A DNA stretch of 64,000 bases from Cliona cf. orientalis (taxonomy: Eukaryota; Porifera; Demospongiae; Clionaida; Clionaidae), in NCBI GenBank assembly GCA_963930775.1, contig OZ005689.1:5829141-5893140 (forward strand), in the 5' to 3' direction. Below the pieces are notes generated by a model. The model was given only the letters and a program-made list of their open reading frames with translations, did not search any database and had not been told where the DNA came from. Shown piece after piece: positions 36,801 through 48,072 of the stretch; position 1 is the first letter of the stretch; every line of letters starts with the position of its first letter. A program made the translations under genes and the position numbers.

Positions 36801-37918
36801 GCACCTCCTTCTTGTATATCTCCTGAGACAGTTTGTGATGGTTGGTTATTCACAAATATCGCATTACCATTGAAAGTAATGTTGCTATTGAATGCCACTA
36901 ATGATCCCAAGTTGTTTGAGAATATTACAGTAACATTTCCTGAGTCATCTCCAATGAATTCTGAGTCTGATAAGTATATCACAGCATACCTATCAGCTAT
37001 ATTGTTGTCCATTAGGAAATAGCTATATGTATGCTGAATCACAGATCTGGATTCTGCATATTAAATAATTGCTCCAATTGGTGAAACGTTATTAGTGAAG
37101 TTACTACTAGCTATTGTGATATTACTGTAGTCAGAATATAGTATTCCTCCTCTATTGGTGGCATTGTTACCATAAAATTCACTTTCTTCTATTGTGATAG
37201 TACTGCTGCTGGAATACAGTACACCTCCTCCCCCGTTGGTGGCACTGTTACTAACGAACACACTACCATTTGAAGTAATGATGCTGTCCTGTTCTGCAAA
37301 TATAGCTCCACCGATATCTGCTCTATTACCTTCAAATCTGCTTCGGCTGATATCAACTGTACTGTTGATAGCAATAATTGCACCACCAATGAGTCTATCA
37401 ATAGGTGTAATATATTTTCTGTATGATCCTTTTCTATTGGATACAAAAGTGCTGTAGACAAATTGTGCTGTTATTTCAATTAGCTCTAGTGCAGTTGAAC
37501 TGCTGCCTTGACCTTCAAACTTTGTATTTTTGACCATAAATTCTTCAACATGTCTCACTTGATTTCCTCCACATCCAATAAACTCCAGGTTAGTGATGTG
37601 AATGCGCTGTGAGCGACTGAAATGCATAGTTGAGTCAATTGTACAATTAATTTGTGCTGTATAATTTGCAGACTTCATTACAAAGTTGTCCACATTTGAC
37701 AATGTCAGGTTGACATTGCTGAGGTGGTGTGTTCCAGGGAGGAAGACCAGTGTGGTGTTGGAGTGGAGGGAATAGCTCGAGTTAGCAGCAAACTGGGAGA
37801 GGGTTAAAGACAGCCACACTGTAGTTGAGTTGGTTGTAATATAATAGACCTCGCTGGTTGCTTGGTTTGGAGAGCAGAGGACAAGTGTGAATAGAGTCAG
37901 GAGACAAAGGTGAGTCAT
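33862..37918 (-). pseudogene. Gene D: family member with only two rungs, one nonsense codon and one frameshift
   Basis: The protein begins with a signal peptide (MTHLCLLTLFTLVLCSPNQ) and the usual N-terminal domain but has only two rungs. An in-frame TAA (37058-37060), produced by a small local rearrangement (GATTCTGCATATTAAATAAT against GATGTTGCATGAATAATT), ends the first frame at 285 residues. The frame then continues for 910 residues through the Cys-rich stalk and most membrane segments. A one-base expansion of an A run near 34357-34364 shifts the frame, and the last part (208-residue frame) contains the final membrane segments and the SQV tail. With only two small lesions, sequencing error or a very young pseudogene are both possible. 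The 5' flank lacks the CCAAT block of the other members. Confidence 0.8.
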
Positions 37919-38880
37919 ACTGACTTACAGTCTCGGATGCAGCGTGTAGCGCAATTTTTTTGTCTTGGAGCTGGTACAGTCAGGTCTAGATAGTTGGAAA
38001 AATACTGAGCTCCCACTATGACAGCAGATTTAGAGAGGTAGCTAACTACAAGCAGCTAATGCTTCCGTATTTTACTGACAGGCTGTCCAGTCTGCCCCCT
38101 TTTATAGGCACTGTGGCTATGAGTGTGCATGCAGTGAAGGGGATATATGTTCCAGCAGGAATGAGTTCTTGGGTATGACCTTATCAGCCTAATTAAAACT
38201 GTCTGATTCTATGTAGGTAATTTGTAGTACAAGAGACTTCACTAGAAACGTGATCATATAATATGCAGGGAATGTAGGTGGTTTCCTCGATATTATACAT
38301 CAGTATACATCACTGTAAGAAATTAATCGTTACTTTGACCATAATTAGGTAACTGTCTCGGTTTCATGCCAGGCCCTCCTTTCTATATAGATCATTAACC
38401 ATGTAATGTAAATCTCATTGTCTGAATATTCCAAATTCCTAATTGTAAACAACTTAATTTGTACTTTCTGGAACATTAGTTAATCATGCAGAGGAGTCAG
38501 GTACAATCATAGACTATTTAAGTAATAATACATTAAAAATTTAATGAGTACCTTAAGGGTGCTTCACCACCACCCACGCACATTTTCGAGCGGTTCCTAG
38601 GGACTATATCTCATAAACTATAGCAGCTACTTGAATAAAACAAGCGCCAGTTTGGAGACAGTTTAGAGCCTAGTCTATATGCCAACCCCAAGTGCTAGCT
38701 CTTGAAGAACAACAGGGGTAATGTTATAGATGCGACCACCTACAACCTTCAAATCACCTTGTGTACACTTCTAGAAGCTCAATTTTTTGTTACATACATG
38801 CTGCCGTCATGCATTCCAGCCAGCCTAATTGGATACATAATGATCCTAATTCGCTAATAATTATTAGTAGGCCAACAGCA
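37919..38880. other. Unique spacer upstream of gene D
   Basis: This sequence has no match elsewhere in the window and no recognised gene, repeat or promoter motif. In particular it lacks the inverted CCAAT box and the CTTAAATTCTGTATGC block found upstream of genes A, C, E and F. A TAAAA-rich stretch near 38520-38560 is low complexity. The gene D side of the junction is within 20 bases of the start codon, so the breakpoint that brought this flank in lies almost at the gene start. Confidence 0.5.
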
Positions 38881-40708
38881 CTGACACACCAAAGGAGTCA
38901 CTCTGATGCCTGGATCTCAAAATCTTGCAATTTTCGTGCCAATGACGGATAACAGAGGAAATAGATTGCTTTGTGCCGTTCTATGCCTGCATGCACGGGG
39001 TAACAATGATCATGCATGAGACAGTGGCCAGGGCTGGCACATGCACATTTCCTGCATCCTAGACACAGCTATGTGGATGCACATATAGCTGGCTTCTCAT
39101 CCCTGCTACATATTGCAAATGAATGTAGCAATTTTTAAGGCTGAGTATTTGTATCAGCTGACTCTTTATTCTGATGTTCTCTCTCCCTCTCACTCACTCA
39201 CTCTCTCTTCAATCGAGTGACAGTTTTGAGGGCACACGGAAAATATAGAAGCAACTTGCAAATCTACGCTAAATGAGGCAGTAAAGCTAGTAGCACTCTA
39301 AGGAAAATTCTGACTAGATATTGAAGGCTGCACATGCTGGTATCAAATCTCACATGTGAATGTACATGTAATTGCAGGTCACCAAGGGATATCTCTCTCT
39401 CCCACTCTCTCTCTCCAGCTATGCATTTGCCAAGATGCCCAAATTCAACCAAGTCCGGGGTAAGATTCAGTGTGCATAACTCTACCTGTCATGTTCATAT
39501 TCTGTATAGACTACAGATAGTATTTTGCAATGTACAAAAAAATTTCCTGATGTGTGTGTTTCAGCTTTGTCTTTGGAGATTGCACATCACATATGAAATA
39601 TCCTTGTGTGTGTGTGTGTGTGTGTGCATGTACATGCATGTGAGTGGAAGGGGGAAGGAGTGTAAGGAGACAAAAAAAGGATATGAGTGTATGTCTATGT
39701 TATGTGCCCCCTTCTATAGTTTCTGTATTCCCTGATAGAAAGAGAAGTGTGTGTGTGTGTGTGTGTGTGTGTGTATTTGTGATCATATACCCTCTTTCCT
39801 ATTTATTACCTCCCCCTCACCCCAACAAGGTAAGTGTGGTGAGAAAGGGGATGGATTCTAGACAGCTACTCAAAGAGAAAAAGATTACTGGCTAAAAAGT
39901 GAGTCACAACATTCGATTTTTTATATCTGGTACTCGTTAACCCAGTCTATGATGACCACGTACCCATAACAATTAATGCTAATCAATTTCCATGTACATG
40001 TACATGTTCATGTACAATTAAGTACATGTGCATGCATGTCACCACATGCATAAATGATTACATTGCCTAAGGGATGCATGTGCATGCATACATGTACTGC
40101 AGGGATTTATTCAGAGGGTAGGGTAAGGTAGCGAGCACAAAGTAATTTCCCACTCTTGCAGTTGATTCTCCTCCCAATATCATAGAGAATAGTATATTAT
40201 TATACAAAAGCACTTGAGATGTGTCTGTCCCTCCAAAGGAGAACCATAACCAATAATCTTGTATGAATCCCTGATTGGAGTGCCCTTCCTCTAAGATTTA
40301 TCTTTTTTTTTTAACTTTTCCATATTCCTGTATGTACACTTGAGACTATGCACTTAAGTGGCTCTCCCTTTAGGTTTACCTGAGCAGGCAACGGAATGGT
40401 TGCTCCGAGCAGCAATATCAAAATTTTAATGTTTGTTGGCAACCATTACCTACATGTATGCTAGGTTGTGCGCATGAGCAGAAATACATGGGGTGTGGTT
40501 GATAGTCGTGGCCAATAATATGATACAGTGTTTATGACTCTAATGGGCCATACCAAATGATTCTAAAAAGGTACACATGTATAGTGAAGCAAATATAATT
40601 TATTAATAAATGGATTGTTCAAGTTGTGCTTAAGAGTCACTCAGATGCCTAGATATCAAAATCTGGCAATTATTGTTCCCACAACAGGTGACAGAAAACC
40701 GATTGCTT

Positions 40709-40871
40709 TAAGGCCAGCTCACAATATGACGCAAGATCTTGTGTTACGTTAATTTCGTGAAACGCAAACATTTTTTGCAATTTTTTTATCGCCTGCTTAC
40801 TTATAAATTTTCACATAGTCATGAAATTAACGCAATGCAAGACCTTGCGTCATATTGTGAGCTAGCCCTTA
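40709..40871. mobile_element. Foldback MITE, copy in the gene E spacer
   Basis: Same as 3544-3706, carried along by the A/E duplication at offset 37165. The length is 163 bases in both copies, so the element predates the duplication. It has no coding capacity. Confidence 0.7.
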
Positions 40872-41519
40872 CCCTTTGCTGTGCATGCATGCACAGGATA
40901 ACAATGATTATGCATGAGACACTGACACATGCACACTTCCTGCATCCTAGACACAGCTACATGTGTGCATGTACATATTATTATGTAGATGTGCATGTAG
41001 CTGGCTTCTTATCCCTGCTACATGTTGAAAATAAATGTAGCAATTTTCGAGGCTGAATGTTTGTATTGGCTGACTCCTCTTGCTGGTGTTTCTCTCTTTC
41101 TCTTTCTCTTTCTCTCTCTCCCCCTCCACTTCTCACCTCTCCTCTCACTCCATTCTTTACATGTATACTTCCTCCCTATCATTCTCCTCTCCTCTTATCT
41201 AGTCACCCTTTTCCCCTCAATAGCATTTCCCATCCTTAGGTTAGCTTGCTCTAGCTTGTACCTATGCATGTATAATAATTATTATTCCCCCCCCCCCCCA
41301 CCCCCACCTGCCCGTGGCATCAGATTTTCAATCTACATGTATCAATTTGGTCTAACTACCGCTATATATAGAGCACACACCCCATGCACACGCTGTGGCA
41401 TTAGTATCAATCTGTATAGAGACGACACTACAGTAATTCTGAGAATATTGAATTTTGTTATACTATGTACACATATCATAACGAAAAATATTTTTCATAG
41501 CAACGATTTCCTTATTATA

Positions 41520-42018
41520 GTCCACATCATTACCTGAGGGTATAAAAAATGCGCTCTACCACAAGTTCTGAAGGTTCACATTTGGTTAACGATGGCGCCA
41601 TAGAGATGTATGTGCAGGGGTAGTAATCATGTAATGGACAACACAACCTATTGATTTCCCCTTGCGCATACGCAGGGTGTAAAAACAAAGACTCAGTGAG
41701 TAACGAAGTTAAGAACTGGCATTGAGCATCCGCCTCTATAGGCCCTACTCCTACCTGACACAAAGCATAAATCTCTTAAGACCTAATACCGCCCCCCCCC
41801 CCCCCCCCCCGGTATCACATAAAACACTACTACGTATATAGCTCATACACAACTCAAAATGGCCTATTACAAAAATTTTCTATTCCTTATAACATGCAGA
41901 AAATTAGCACGCTGCTACTCTAATGTAGCATAAGTTTCTAATGTCAAGCAATCCAATTAATAGCAGCTATTATAATACAGTTTCTGTTGTAGTCTAGAGT
42001 TTTCACTCAAGGTTTGTA
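41520..42018 (-). repeat. Conserved 3'-flank block of gene E
   Basis: It matches 4355-4851 downstream of gene A, with the poly(C) expansion to 19 as the main difference. As in the other copies, the CEPSELV-containing open frame is not convincing as a gene. No AATAAA polyadenylation signal was found on the minus strand close to the stop codon. Confidence 0.5.
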
Positions 42019-45000
42019 TTACACTTGGCTAACTACTACCTTCTCTTTGACTTGGGTGGCCTCTGCAGCATCAGATTTGCGTAGTGAGTTGGCCACTTTT
42101 TCTGGATCTGGTGGTGCAAGATCATGGGGTTGGTGCACCTCCACCACAGACTTGGTGGGCTTCACTGGCTCTCGCTGCTTCATTGGTACTTTATAGTCAT
42201 GAGTATTTACAGGGCGGTCGATCATGTCCAAGAGTTCATTGAATCGATGAATGTCATCATCAGGTGGTGGACTCCAATGACGTTCTAGTTTTGGTTTTGG
42301 ATCAGCGTTAGTGAAGAGCCTGTCAATCATTCTACCAAGCTTTGTGTTATAAATCTTCGAGAAGACTGAGGTGTATGTGTAGACATGGTAGAGGATGATG
42401 AGCAGCAGTACAATGAATGTGATGATGACTGAAGTGGCAGCTGCTTTACGGGTGCTAGCCGGGCTATCAAGAGAATACCAGGTGAAAATCACAAAGGATA
42501 GGATGTTAAAGTAGGAAAGTGTCTCAAGTACATCCACTGGCCATTTCCTGTATAGTCTGCTGCCAAAGAACTGCTTAAGGACAAGAATGCAACACAATGT
42601 AAAGCTGATAGCTGTAAGAGCAATAGTGGGGTCATTGGAAACATTTGTGGCAGCTACAAGGTACAAGATGACACGAATAATCAGCAGCAGTCCAGTCCAG
42701 TGGCGTTGCTTGGGAGTGTAGGGCTTGTGGTATGTTTCAATGAATGTTTGCATCTTAGAATTTCTTGACCACTTGAAAATTTTCCACCTTGGAAGGTAGA
42801 GGAGCCACTGCCAGGAGAAGAGAAGAGCAGTATAAATCAGACCAACCAGGAGAAGGAGAACAGCTGCAATGAATAGAGGAATGTGCTTTCCGGAGACGAA
42901 GTTGACAGTTGCATCAGGGAGCCACAGCATTTCACTAGAGCCATCAGGATAATCAAGAATGCCAACTGATAGAGATTTAAAGGAAACTTGAAGAAACTTA
43001 GCATAGGAAAGCAGAATAAGTGTAGCCAGAGTTGCCACTGGATCCTTCTTTCCAATGAGGTTAGAAAATTTAGTAGAGTAGGAGCTGATGATGATGACTA
43101 AAACAACGAGAAGAATGATGTAGGCAGGAAAAGCTAACTGTAGCCATGTTTTAATGTAAGTGTCCATTCCTGGAAAGTTGCAGGTGTCGATTCCTAGTTC
43201 TAGGTTAAGCCATGATATGAACACAGTAATGAAGTTTCTTGTTTGAAATGGAAGTAGAATACTCTCATTTGCATGTACAACATTGGCATAAAAGATCAGA
43301 CCATTTAGAGTTCCAACTGCAACAGTTACGTTGAGTAGTAACAATAAAGCCACCAGTGCTACGCCAGCTAGAATTGCAGCTATGGTGATGGCTATGAATA
43401 GTGCAGGCCAGTAGCTAGGACATGAGAGACAACGTGAACTACCGAGAGAGAGGCTGAAACCAAGTTGGCAAGATCCACACAACAGAGATGACCGATTGAA
43501 GGCACACCGAGTGTCGGCTCCATTTGGCTGGTTGAGATACATGTAAACTGGTGGATTGGTTATTAAACAGTAGTCAAACAGACAGTTTGGGTAGACTAAG
43601 TAACCAGTTCGATCTGTATCATTGATGTAGGAAATCCAGGCTCTGGTTTGAGGCTGTTTGAGTAATAATCCAGTGTGGCTGTCACACTGATGCACATATT
43701 GACTGATATTGCTATGGCAGTCACATGTACAGTTTGTGCGATTCACTTCTGAGACTTGTAATCCAATTGGACAGCTGCAAGGAAGAAAGTGGATTTTTAT
43801 TGTTGCTCTTGAGAGTTCAGCATCCTTACATGGACCATCAAAGGCGTAGAGGGACAATATTTCAGAGTCATGGGGTGACACAACGTTGAATTTTAAATCA
43901 GTACACTTAGCAGGTATTTTCCTAGCCAGTTGGCCTTCAGCTAGACCACTCTCAGTGAAGTGGAGGGAGGTTTGGATAGTTGCATTAACTAGTTGGCCAA
44001 CCTGATCAACAGCAACAACTGAGAGTGTGAATGTTTGTCCCTTTTTTACCTCAGTGTAGTATTGGTCGATGCAGTCATTGCTTTGATCAGCATTGAAGCA
44101 AAGACACACTCGAACTGGTTCAGATGATACTGAGAGATTTATATCAATCACAGTTTCCATATAATATATAGGATATTCTAAACTGTAGTTATAGACGTAA
44201 TGATATGTAGGAGTGGACACATTCTTAAAGTAAGCAATCCCGTCACCTCTATCTTTAAAGTCACGTGAGTACTTTTTATGAACTTCAGCAAATGGACTCA
44301 CAGTACATCTGTCTAGTAGTCCTCCATAGAGAGTGGAGCCAGAAATGTTAGCATTGTTTTGTGAAAAGTACATACTTTGTGTCATGAGACGTTGATCTTC
44401 AATACTATAGAGAGCGAGCACTTGAATAAAGCATTCTGTCTCTGTGTTACTAGCACATGCACCAGAGTTGGTATCATCATCCACATGTATTGCTCCACCG
44501 TAGTCTGCACTGTTGGCTGTGAATGTTGTTGTATTGCTGTCATTATTGTAATAAAACATCATGTAATCATATTTCAGGATATAAAGTTTTGCATTGGCTT
44601 CCAGCGATATTCCACCTCCCCTCTCTGCTGCATTTCTACTTATATCTATTATTGCACCAGTGTATACATATTGGGGCCACTTAAAAAGTAAGGATGAAGC
44701 TGCCTTGATAGATGAGCCAATGGCATGGAGTCCTCCCCCTTTGCTCACTGCTGTATTTTTATAAAGTTCAAAGTAGCTTTCTTGTTGGCAGTTTAGTTCG
44801 CTACTTAAGAGGTAGACACCTCCTCCATTTCCAGTGGCTGTATTATGTGCTATAATTACGTCACCATTCACATAGAGTTTACTCTCAGTGGAATGTATAG
44901 CTCCACCATTTTCAGCATAGTTGTGTTCAAGATTGCATTCTCCATCAAAAAATACGTTGCTCTGGAATAGAGTCATTGCACCTCCTTCCTGGAGGTCTCC

Positions 45001-46569
45001 TGAGACAGTTTGTGATGGTTGGTTATTCACAAATGTAGCATAACCATTGAAAGTGATGTTGCTGTTGAATGCCACTAATGATCCCAAATTATTTGAGAAT
45101 GTTACAGTCGCATTTCCTGAGTCGTCTCCAATGAATTCTGAGTCTGATAAGTATATCACAGCATACCTATCAGCTATATTGTTGTCGATTAGGAAATAGC
45201 TATATGTATGCTGAATCACAGATCTGGATATTGCATGAATAATTGATCCAATAGGTGAAACGTTATTAGTGAAATTACTGCTAGCTATTGCCATATTACT
45301 GGATCTAGCACTCAGCACTCCTCCACTATCGGTGGCATTGTTATCATAAAATTTACTTGCTTCTACTGTGATAGTACTGTGGCTCGAATACAGTACTCCC
45401 CCCAAATAATTGGCATTGTTGTCATGGAATTCACTTGCTTCTATTGTGATGTTACTGCTGCTGGAATCCAGTACTTCTCCATTGTAGGCACTGTTATCAT
45501 AAAATTTACTTGCCATGGTCTCTATTGTGATAGTACTGCTGTTAGAATGCAGTAAATCTTCTACGAAGGCATTGTAATATTGTAATGCACTTGCTTCTAT
45601 TCTGATTGCACTGATGGAAGCCAGTACTCCTCCCCAGTAGATAGCACTGTTATTGTGAAATTTACTTGCCTCTATTGTGATAGCACTGCTGCTGGAAGCC
45701 ATTATTCCTCCACTGCTGGCACTGTTATCATGGAATTCACTTTCTTTTATTGTGATAGCACTGCTGATGGAAGCCAATACTCCTCCTAGGAAGGCATTGT
45801 TGTCATGAAATCTACTTGCTTCTATTGTGATAGTACTGCTGCTGGAATGCAGTACACCTCCTCCAAAGCTGGCACTGTTACTAACAAACATATTACCACT
45901 CATGTTAATTATGCCGTCCCGTTCTGCAGATATAGCTCCACCGATGTCTGCTTTGTTATCTTCAAATCTGCTTCGGCTGATATCAACTGTACTGTTGGTA
46001 GCAATAATTGCACCGCCAATTAATCCCTTAAACAAACAACCAGACTCAGGACCAAATACTTCAATACATCCTCTGTATGATCCTTTTCTGTTGGATAGAA
46101 AAGTGCTATTGACAATCTGTGCTGTTGTTTCAGTTAGCTCTAGTGCAGTTGAACTGTTGTCTTGACCTTCAAACCTTGTATCTTTGACCACAAATTCTTC
46201 AACATGTCTCACTTGATTTCCTCCACATCCAATAAACTCCAGGTTAGTGATGTGAATGCTCTGTGATTGATAGAAATGCATGGATGAGTCATTTGTACAT
46301 TTTATTTGTGCTGTTGAGTTCTCAGACTTCATTACAAAGTTTTCCGCATTTGATAATGTCAGGTTGACATTGCTGAGGTGGTGTATTCCAGGGAGGAAGA
46401 CGAGTGTGGTGTTGGAGTGGAGGGAATGGCTCGAGTTAGTGGCAAACTGGGAGAGGGTTACACATGGCTTCACAGTGCAATGGTCAGATGGGTTGGTTGT
46501 GATGTTGTAGACCTCACTGGCTGCTTGATTTAGAGAGCAGAGGATGAGTGATAGAGTCAAGAGATTCAT
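42019..46569 (-). CDS. Gene E: beta-helix ectodomain, multi-pass membrane protein (intact)
   Basis: The 1516-residue frame has the same architecture and length as gene A: signal peptide, beta-helix with eight rungs, Cys-rich stalk, nine or ten hydrophobic segments and a tail ending SQV. Of the roughly 20 residue differences from A, several lie in the membrane domain (for example ELGIDTCNF against EIGIDTCYF). At about 43186-43220 the DNA follows the gene C/D type (TTCCTAGTTCTAGGTTAAGC) while the surroundings follow gene A, which suggests a short conversion tract. The Tyr to Asn change in CNF is not shared with the others. The intact frame after duplication argues for selection or for very recent origin. 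Confidence 0.85.
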   Translation of the reverse strand: MNLLTLSLILCSLNQAASEVYNITTNPSDHCTVKPCVTLSQFATNSSHSLHSNTTLVFLPGIHHLSNVNLTLSNAENFVMKSENSTAQIKCTNDSSMHFYQSQSIHITNLEFIGCGGNQVRHVEEFVVKDTRFEGQDNSSTALELTETTAQIVNSTFLSNRKGSYRGCIEVFGPESGCLFKGLIGGAIIATNSTVDISRSRFEDNKADIGGAISAERDGIINMSGNMFVSNSASFGGGVLHSSSSTITIEASRFHDNNAFLGGVLASISSAITIKESEFHDNSASSGGIMASSSSAITIEASKFHNNSAIYWGGVLASISAIRIEASALQYYNAFVEDLLHSNSSTITIETMASKFYDNSAYNGEVLDSSSSNITIEASEFHDNNANYLGGVLYSSHSTITVEASKFYDNNATDSGGVLSARSSNMAIASSNFTNNVSPIGSIIHAISRSVIQHTYSYFLIDNNIADRYAVIYLSDSEFIGDDSGNATVTFSNNLGSLVAFNSNITFNGYATFVNNQPSQTVSGDLQEGGAMTLFQSNVFFDGECNLEHNYAENGGAIHSTESKLYVNGDVIIAHNTATGNGGGVYLLSSELNCQQESYFELYKNTAVSKGGGLHAIGSSIKAASSLLFKWPQYVYTGAIIDISRNAAERGGGISLEANAKLYILKYDYMMFYYNNDSNTTTFTANSADYGGAIHVDDDTNSGACASNTETECFIQVLALYSIEDQRLMTQSMYFSQNNANISGSTLYGGLLDRCTVSPFAEVHKKYSRDFKDRGDGIAYFKNVSTPTYHYVYNYSLEYPIYYMETVIDINLSVSSEPVRVCLCFNADQSNDCIDQYYTEVKKGQTFTLSVVAVDQVGQLVNATIQTSLHFTESGLAEGQLARKIPAKCTDLKFNVVSPHDSEILSLYAFDGPCKDAELSRATIKIHFLPCSCPIGLQVSEVNRTNCTCDCHSNISQYVHQCDSHTGLLLKQPQTRAWISYINDTDRTGYLVYPNCLFDYCLITNPPVYMYLNQPNGADTRCAFNRSSLLCGSCQLGFSLSLGSSRCLSCPSYWPALFIAITIAAILAGVALVALLLLLNVTVAVGTLNGLIFYANVVHANESILLPFQTRNFITVFISWLNLELGIDTCNFPGMDTYIKTWLQLAFPAYIILLVVLVIIISSYSTKFSNLIGKKDPVATLATLILLSYAKFLQVSFKSLSVGILDYPDGSSEMLWLPDATVNFVSGKHIPLFIAAVLLLLVGLIYTALLFSWQWLLYLPRWKIFKWSRNSKMQTFIETYHKPYTPKQRHWTGLLLIIRVILYLVAATNVSNDPTIALTAISFTLCCILVLKQFFGSRLYRKWPVDVLETLSYFNILSFVIFTWYSLDSPASTRKAAATSVIITFIVLLLIILYHVYTYTSVFSKIYNTKLGRMIDRLFTNADPKPKLERHWSPPPDDDIHRFNELLDMIDRPVNTHDYKVPMKQREPVKPTKSVVEVHQPHDLAPPDPEKVANSLRKSDAAEATQVKEKVVVSQV

Positions 46570-46705
46570 GCTGTCCCATTAGTTGCAGATTTTGATCACA
46601 GTCCTGTTATATTCTGCTTAAATTCTGTATGCTGATAAAGAATTTGAACATATTAGGAGTTTGTTTAAAATTCAGCATGATGATTCACCGCTCAGCGATT
46701 GGATG
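46570..46705 (-). promoter_or_regulatory. Putative promoter-proximal region of gene E
   Basis: Same arrangement as for gene A, with the inverted CCAAT box at 46697-46702, 128-133 bases before the ATG. The TATA-like segment reads AATATAAC. It retains the TTTAAAATTC segment that gene A lost, so gene A carries the local deletion. Confidence 0.4.
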
Positions 46706-47880
46706 ATTCTCGCTGGTCTGACTCTTAGCTTTGTAGATACTCACTTTTACTATTTGTCCCATGAGAGTCCTCATGATTACAATAACTACATCCATATGCA
46801 CACAGTAAATTAGAGAAACAACCATAACGTAGTTACTGTAATCATGCGTCAACTCGTTCATGTAAACACACCTATTTGTTATTCAAAAATTACCCAAAGT
46901 AATCTGGAGGAATTAAAGAAATTCTCCTAAAATTATGCACCCAGGAAGTTGGCGTGCTGAATACGCCCACTCATTTATGTCGCTTCCACCCCAAATTTTT
47001 GTCGCTAGATGAAACCCTGGTATGTACATTGATTGTGTAAAATTCTCCAGCTAGCCAATAGAGGAGATAGGACAGACTTGATCTTTGGCTAATTGGTCAC
47101 TAATTAAAGCACTAATATAGGCTTTAGTGAAGGATATTGCTAAGATTTTCGAACTCAGCACTATTGCTTTAGTGGGGGAGCCCCTCTTAGTTAGCACTCC
47201 AGAGCAATTTTAGGTCATTGGAATGTTAATTACTTTCATTAACATTTCATTAACATTCCATTGACCTAAAATTGCTCTGGAGTGGTAGCTACATAACAGG
47301 GGCTCCCCCACTAAATCAATAGTGCTGAGATGATCTTATTTTTAGTGACCTATTAGCCAAAGGTCAAGTCTGTCCTATCTCCTTGCTACCTAGTGGTAGC
47401 ATAACTCTATGTATAAATAGAATGTTGTGTTGCATGCCATATACAGTATGTTAACCCTTGGCGCATGCACTGTAGGCACAGTTACAAAAATCATTGACGC
47501 TGTTCATCGCCACCGCCTTCCCCACTCAGCTCACTGGCGAGCTTTCGATGGATATGCAGTGCATGAGAATTTTCCATGGGACAAGCTATTCACAAACGGG
47601 CATGTTTGACACACATAGCTAATATATTATATGGATCTTGATCATGATCAGTTGGATTGTGAATATAACAAACTGGATCATTTGTACGTACTACTTGCCC
47701 CATGAGAGTTTCATAATTACAGTAACTGCATCGATATGGGCACAGTAAAGCTGTATTATGTAGAGGAGGAACCACTAAAATTAGACACTGTTAAGGAGGT
47801 TTCAATGTGATTTAGAATACCCAAGGACTCTACAGAATCTTGAGCGAAGTGAGGGTTCTATGAGAGCCCTGAGGTTTTAT
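46706..47880. other. Spacer upstream of gene E, first part
   Basis: It aligns with 9531-11340 but lacks about 514 bases (9711-10224), with a 3-base TCA overlap at the join; the poly(G) run is among the lost sequence. It has one copy of the 124-bp unit, against two in the A-C spacer. The foldback element is at 47062-47383. No gene is seen. It ends at the GGTTTTAT target site of the satellite-bearing element. Confidence 0.6.
47062..47383. mobile_element. Foldback element, copy in the gene E spacer
   Basis: 322-bp copy of the element at 10401-10718. Here the outermost ten bases are perfectly complementary (AGGAGATAGG and CCTATCTCCT). A 4-base difference (GTGGTAGCTACA against GTGCTACA) lies near the inner arm. 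It was present before the A/E spacer duplication. Confidence 0.65.
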
Positions 47881-48072
47881 GAGGAAGGTGCAATATTGGC
47901 TATTTATACTTTATACCTATTATATATAAGTGTATATAGTATGGTATTATTTAGTATTAAGTGTAGACTATAAAGTGTAATAGTCTAAAGTGTAAAGTAT
48001 CAAAAGTACCACTACATTTTATCAAGCAATACACAATATTATTATGGACTTAACATAAGTTATTACCAGAGA

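Larger units (their letters stand above)
38890..46880. repeat. Segmental duplicate of about 1760-9710 (gene E block)
   Basis: The downstream spacer, gene and 5' flank of gene E match those of gene A at an offset near 37165. Small indels separate them: a C run of 19 at 41792-41810 against 6 at about 4637-4642, longer GT runs at 39605-39626 and 39747-39774, and 9 extra bases near 46666. The proteins differ at about 20 of 1516 positions by eye. The block ends at 46880, where a deletion of about 514 bases begins relative to the A-C spacer. Confidence 0.85.

Noticed and set aside
1760-46880. Genes A and E as two alleles of one locus misplaced on one scaffold
   Set aside because: Not excluded, but different neighbours on both sides (C on one side, D and F on the other) and gene E's own conversion patch favour true paralogues.
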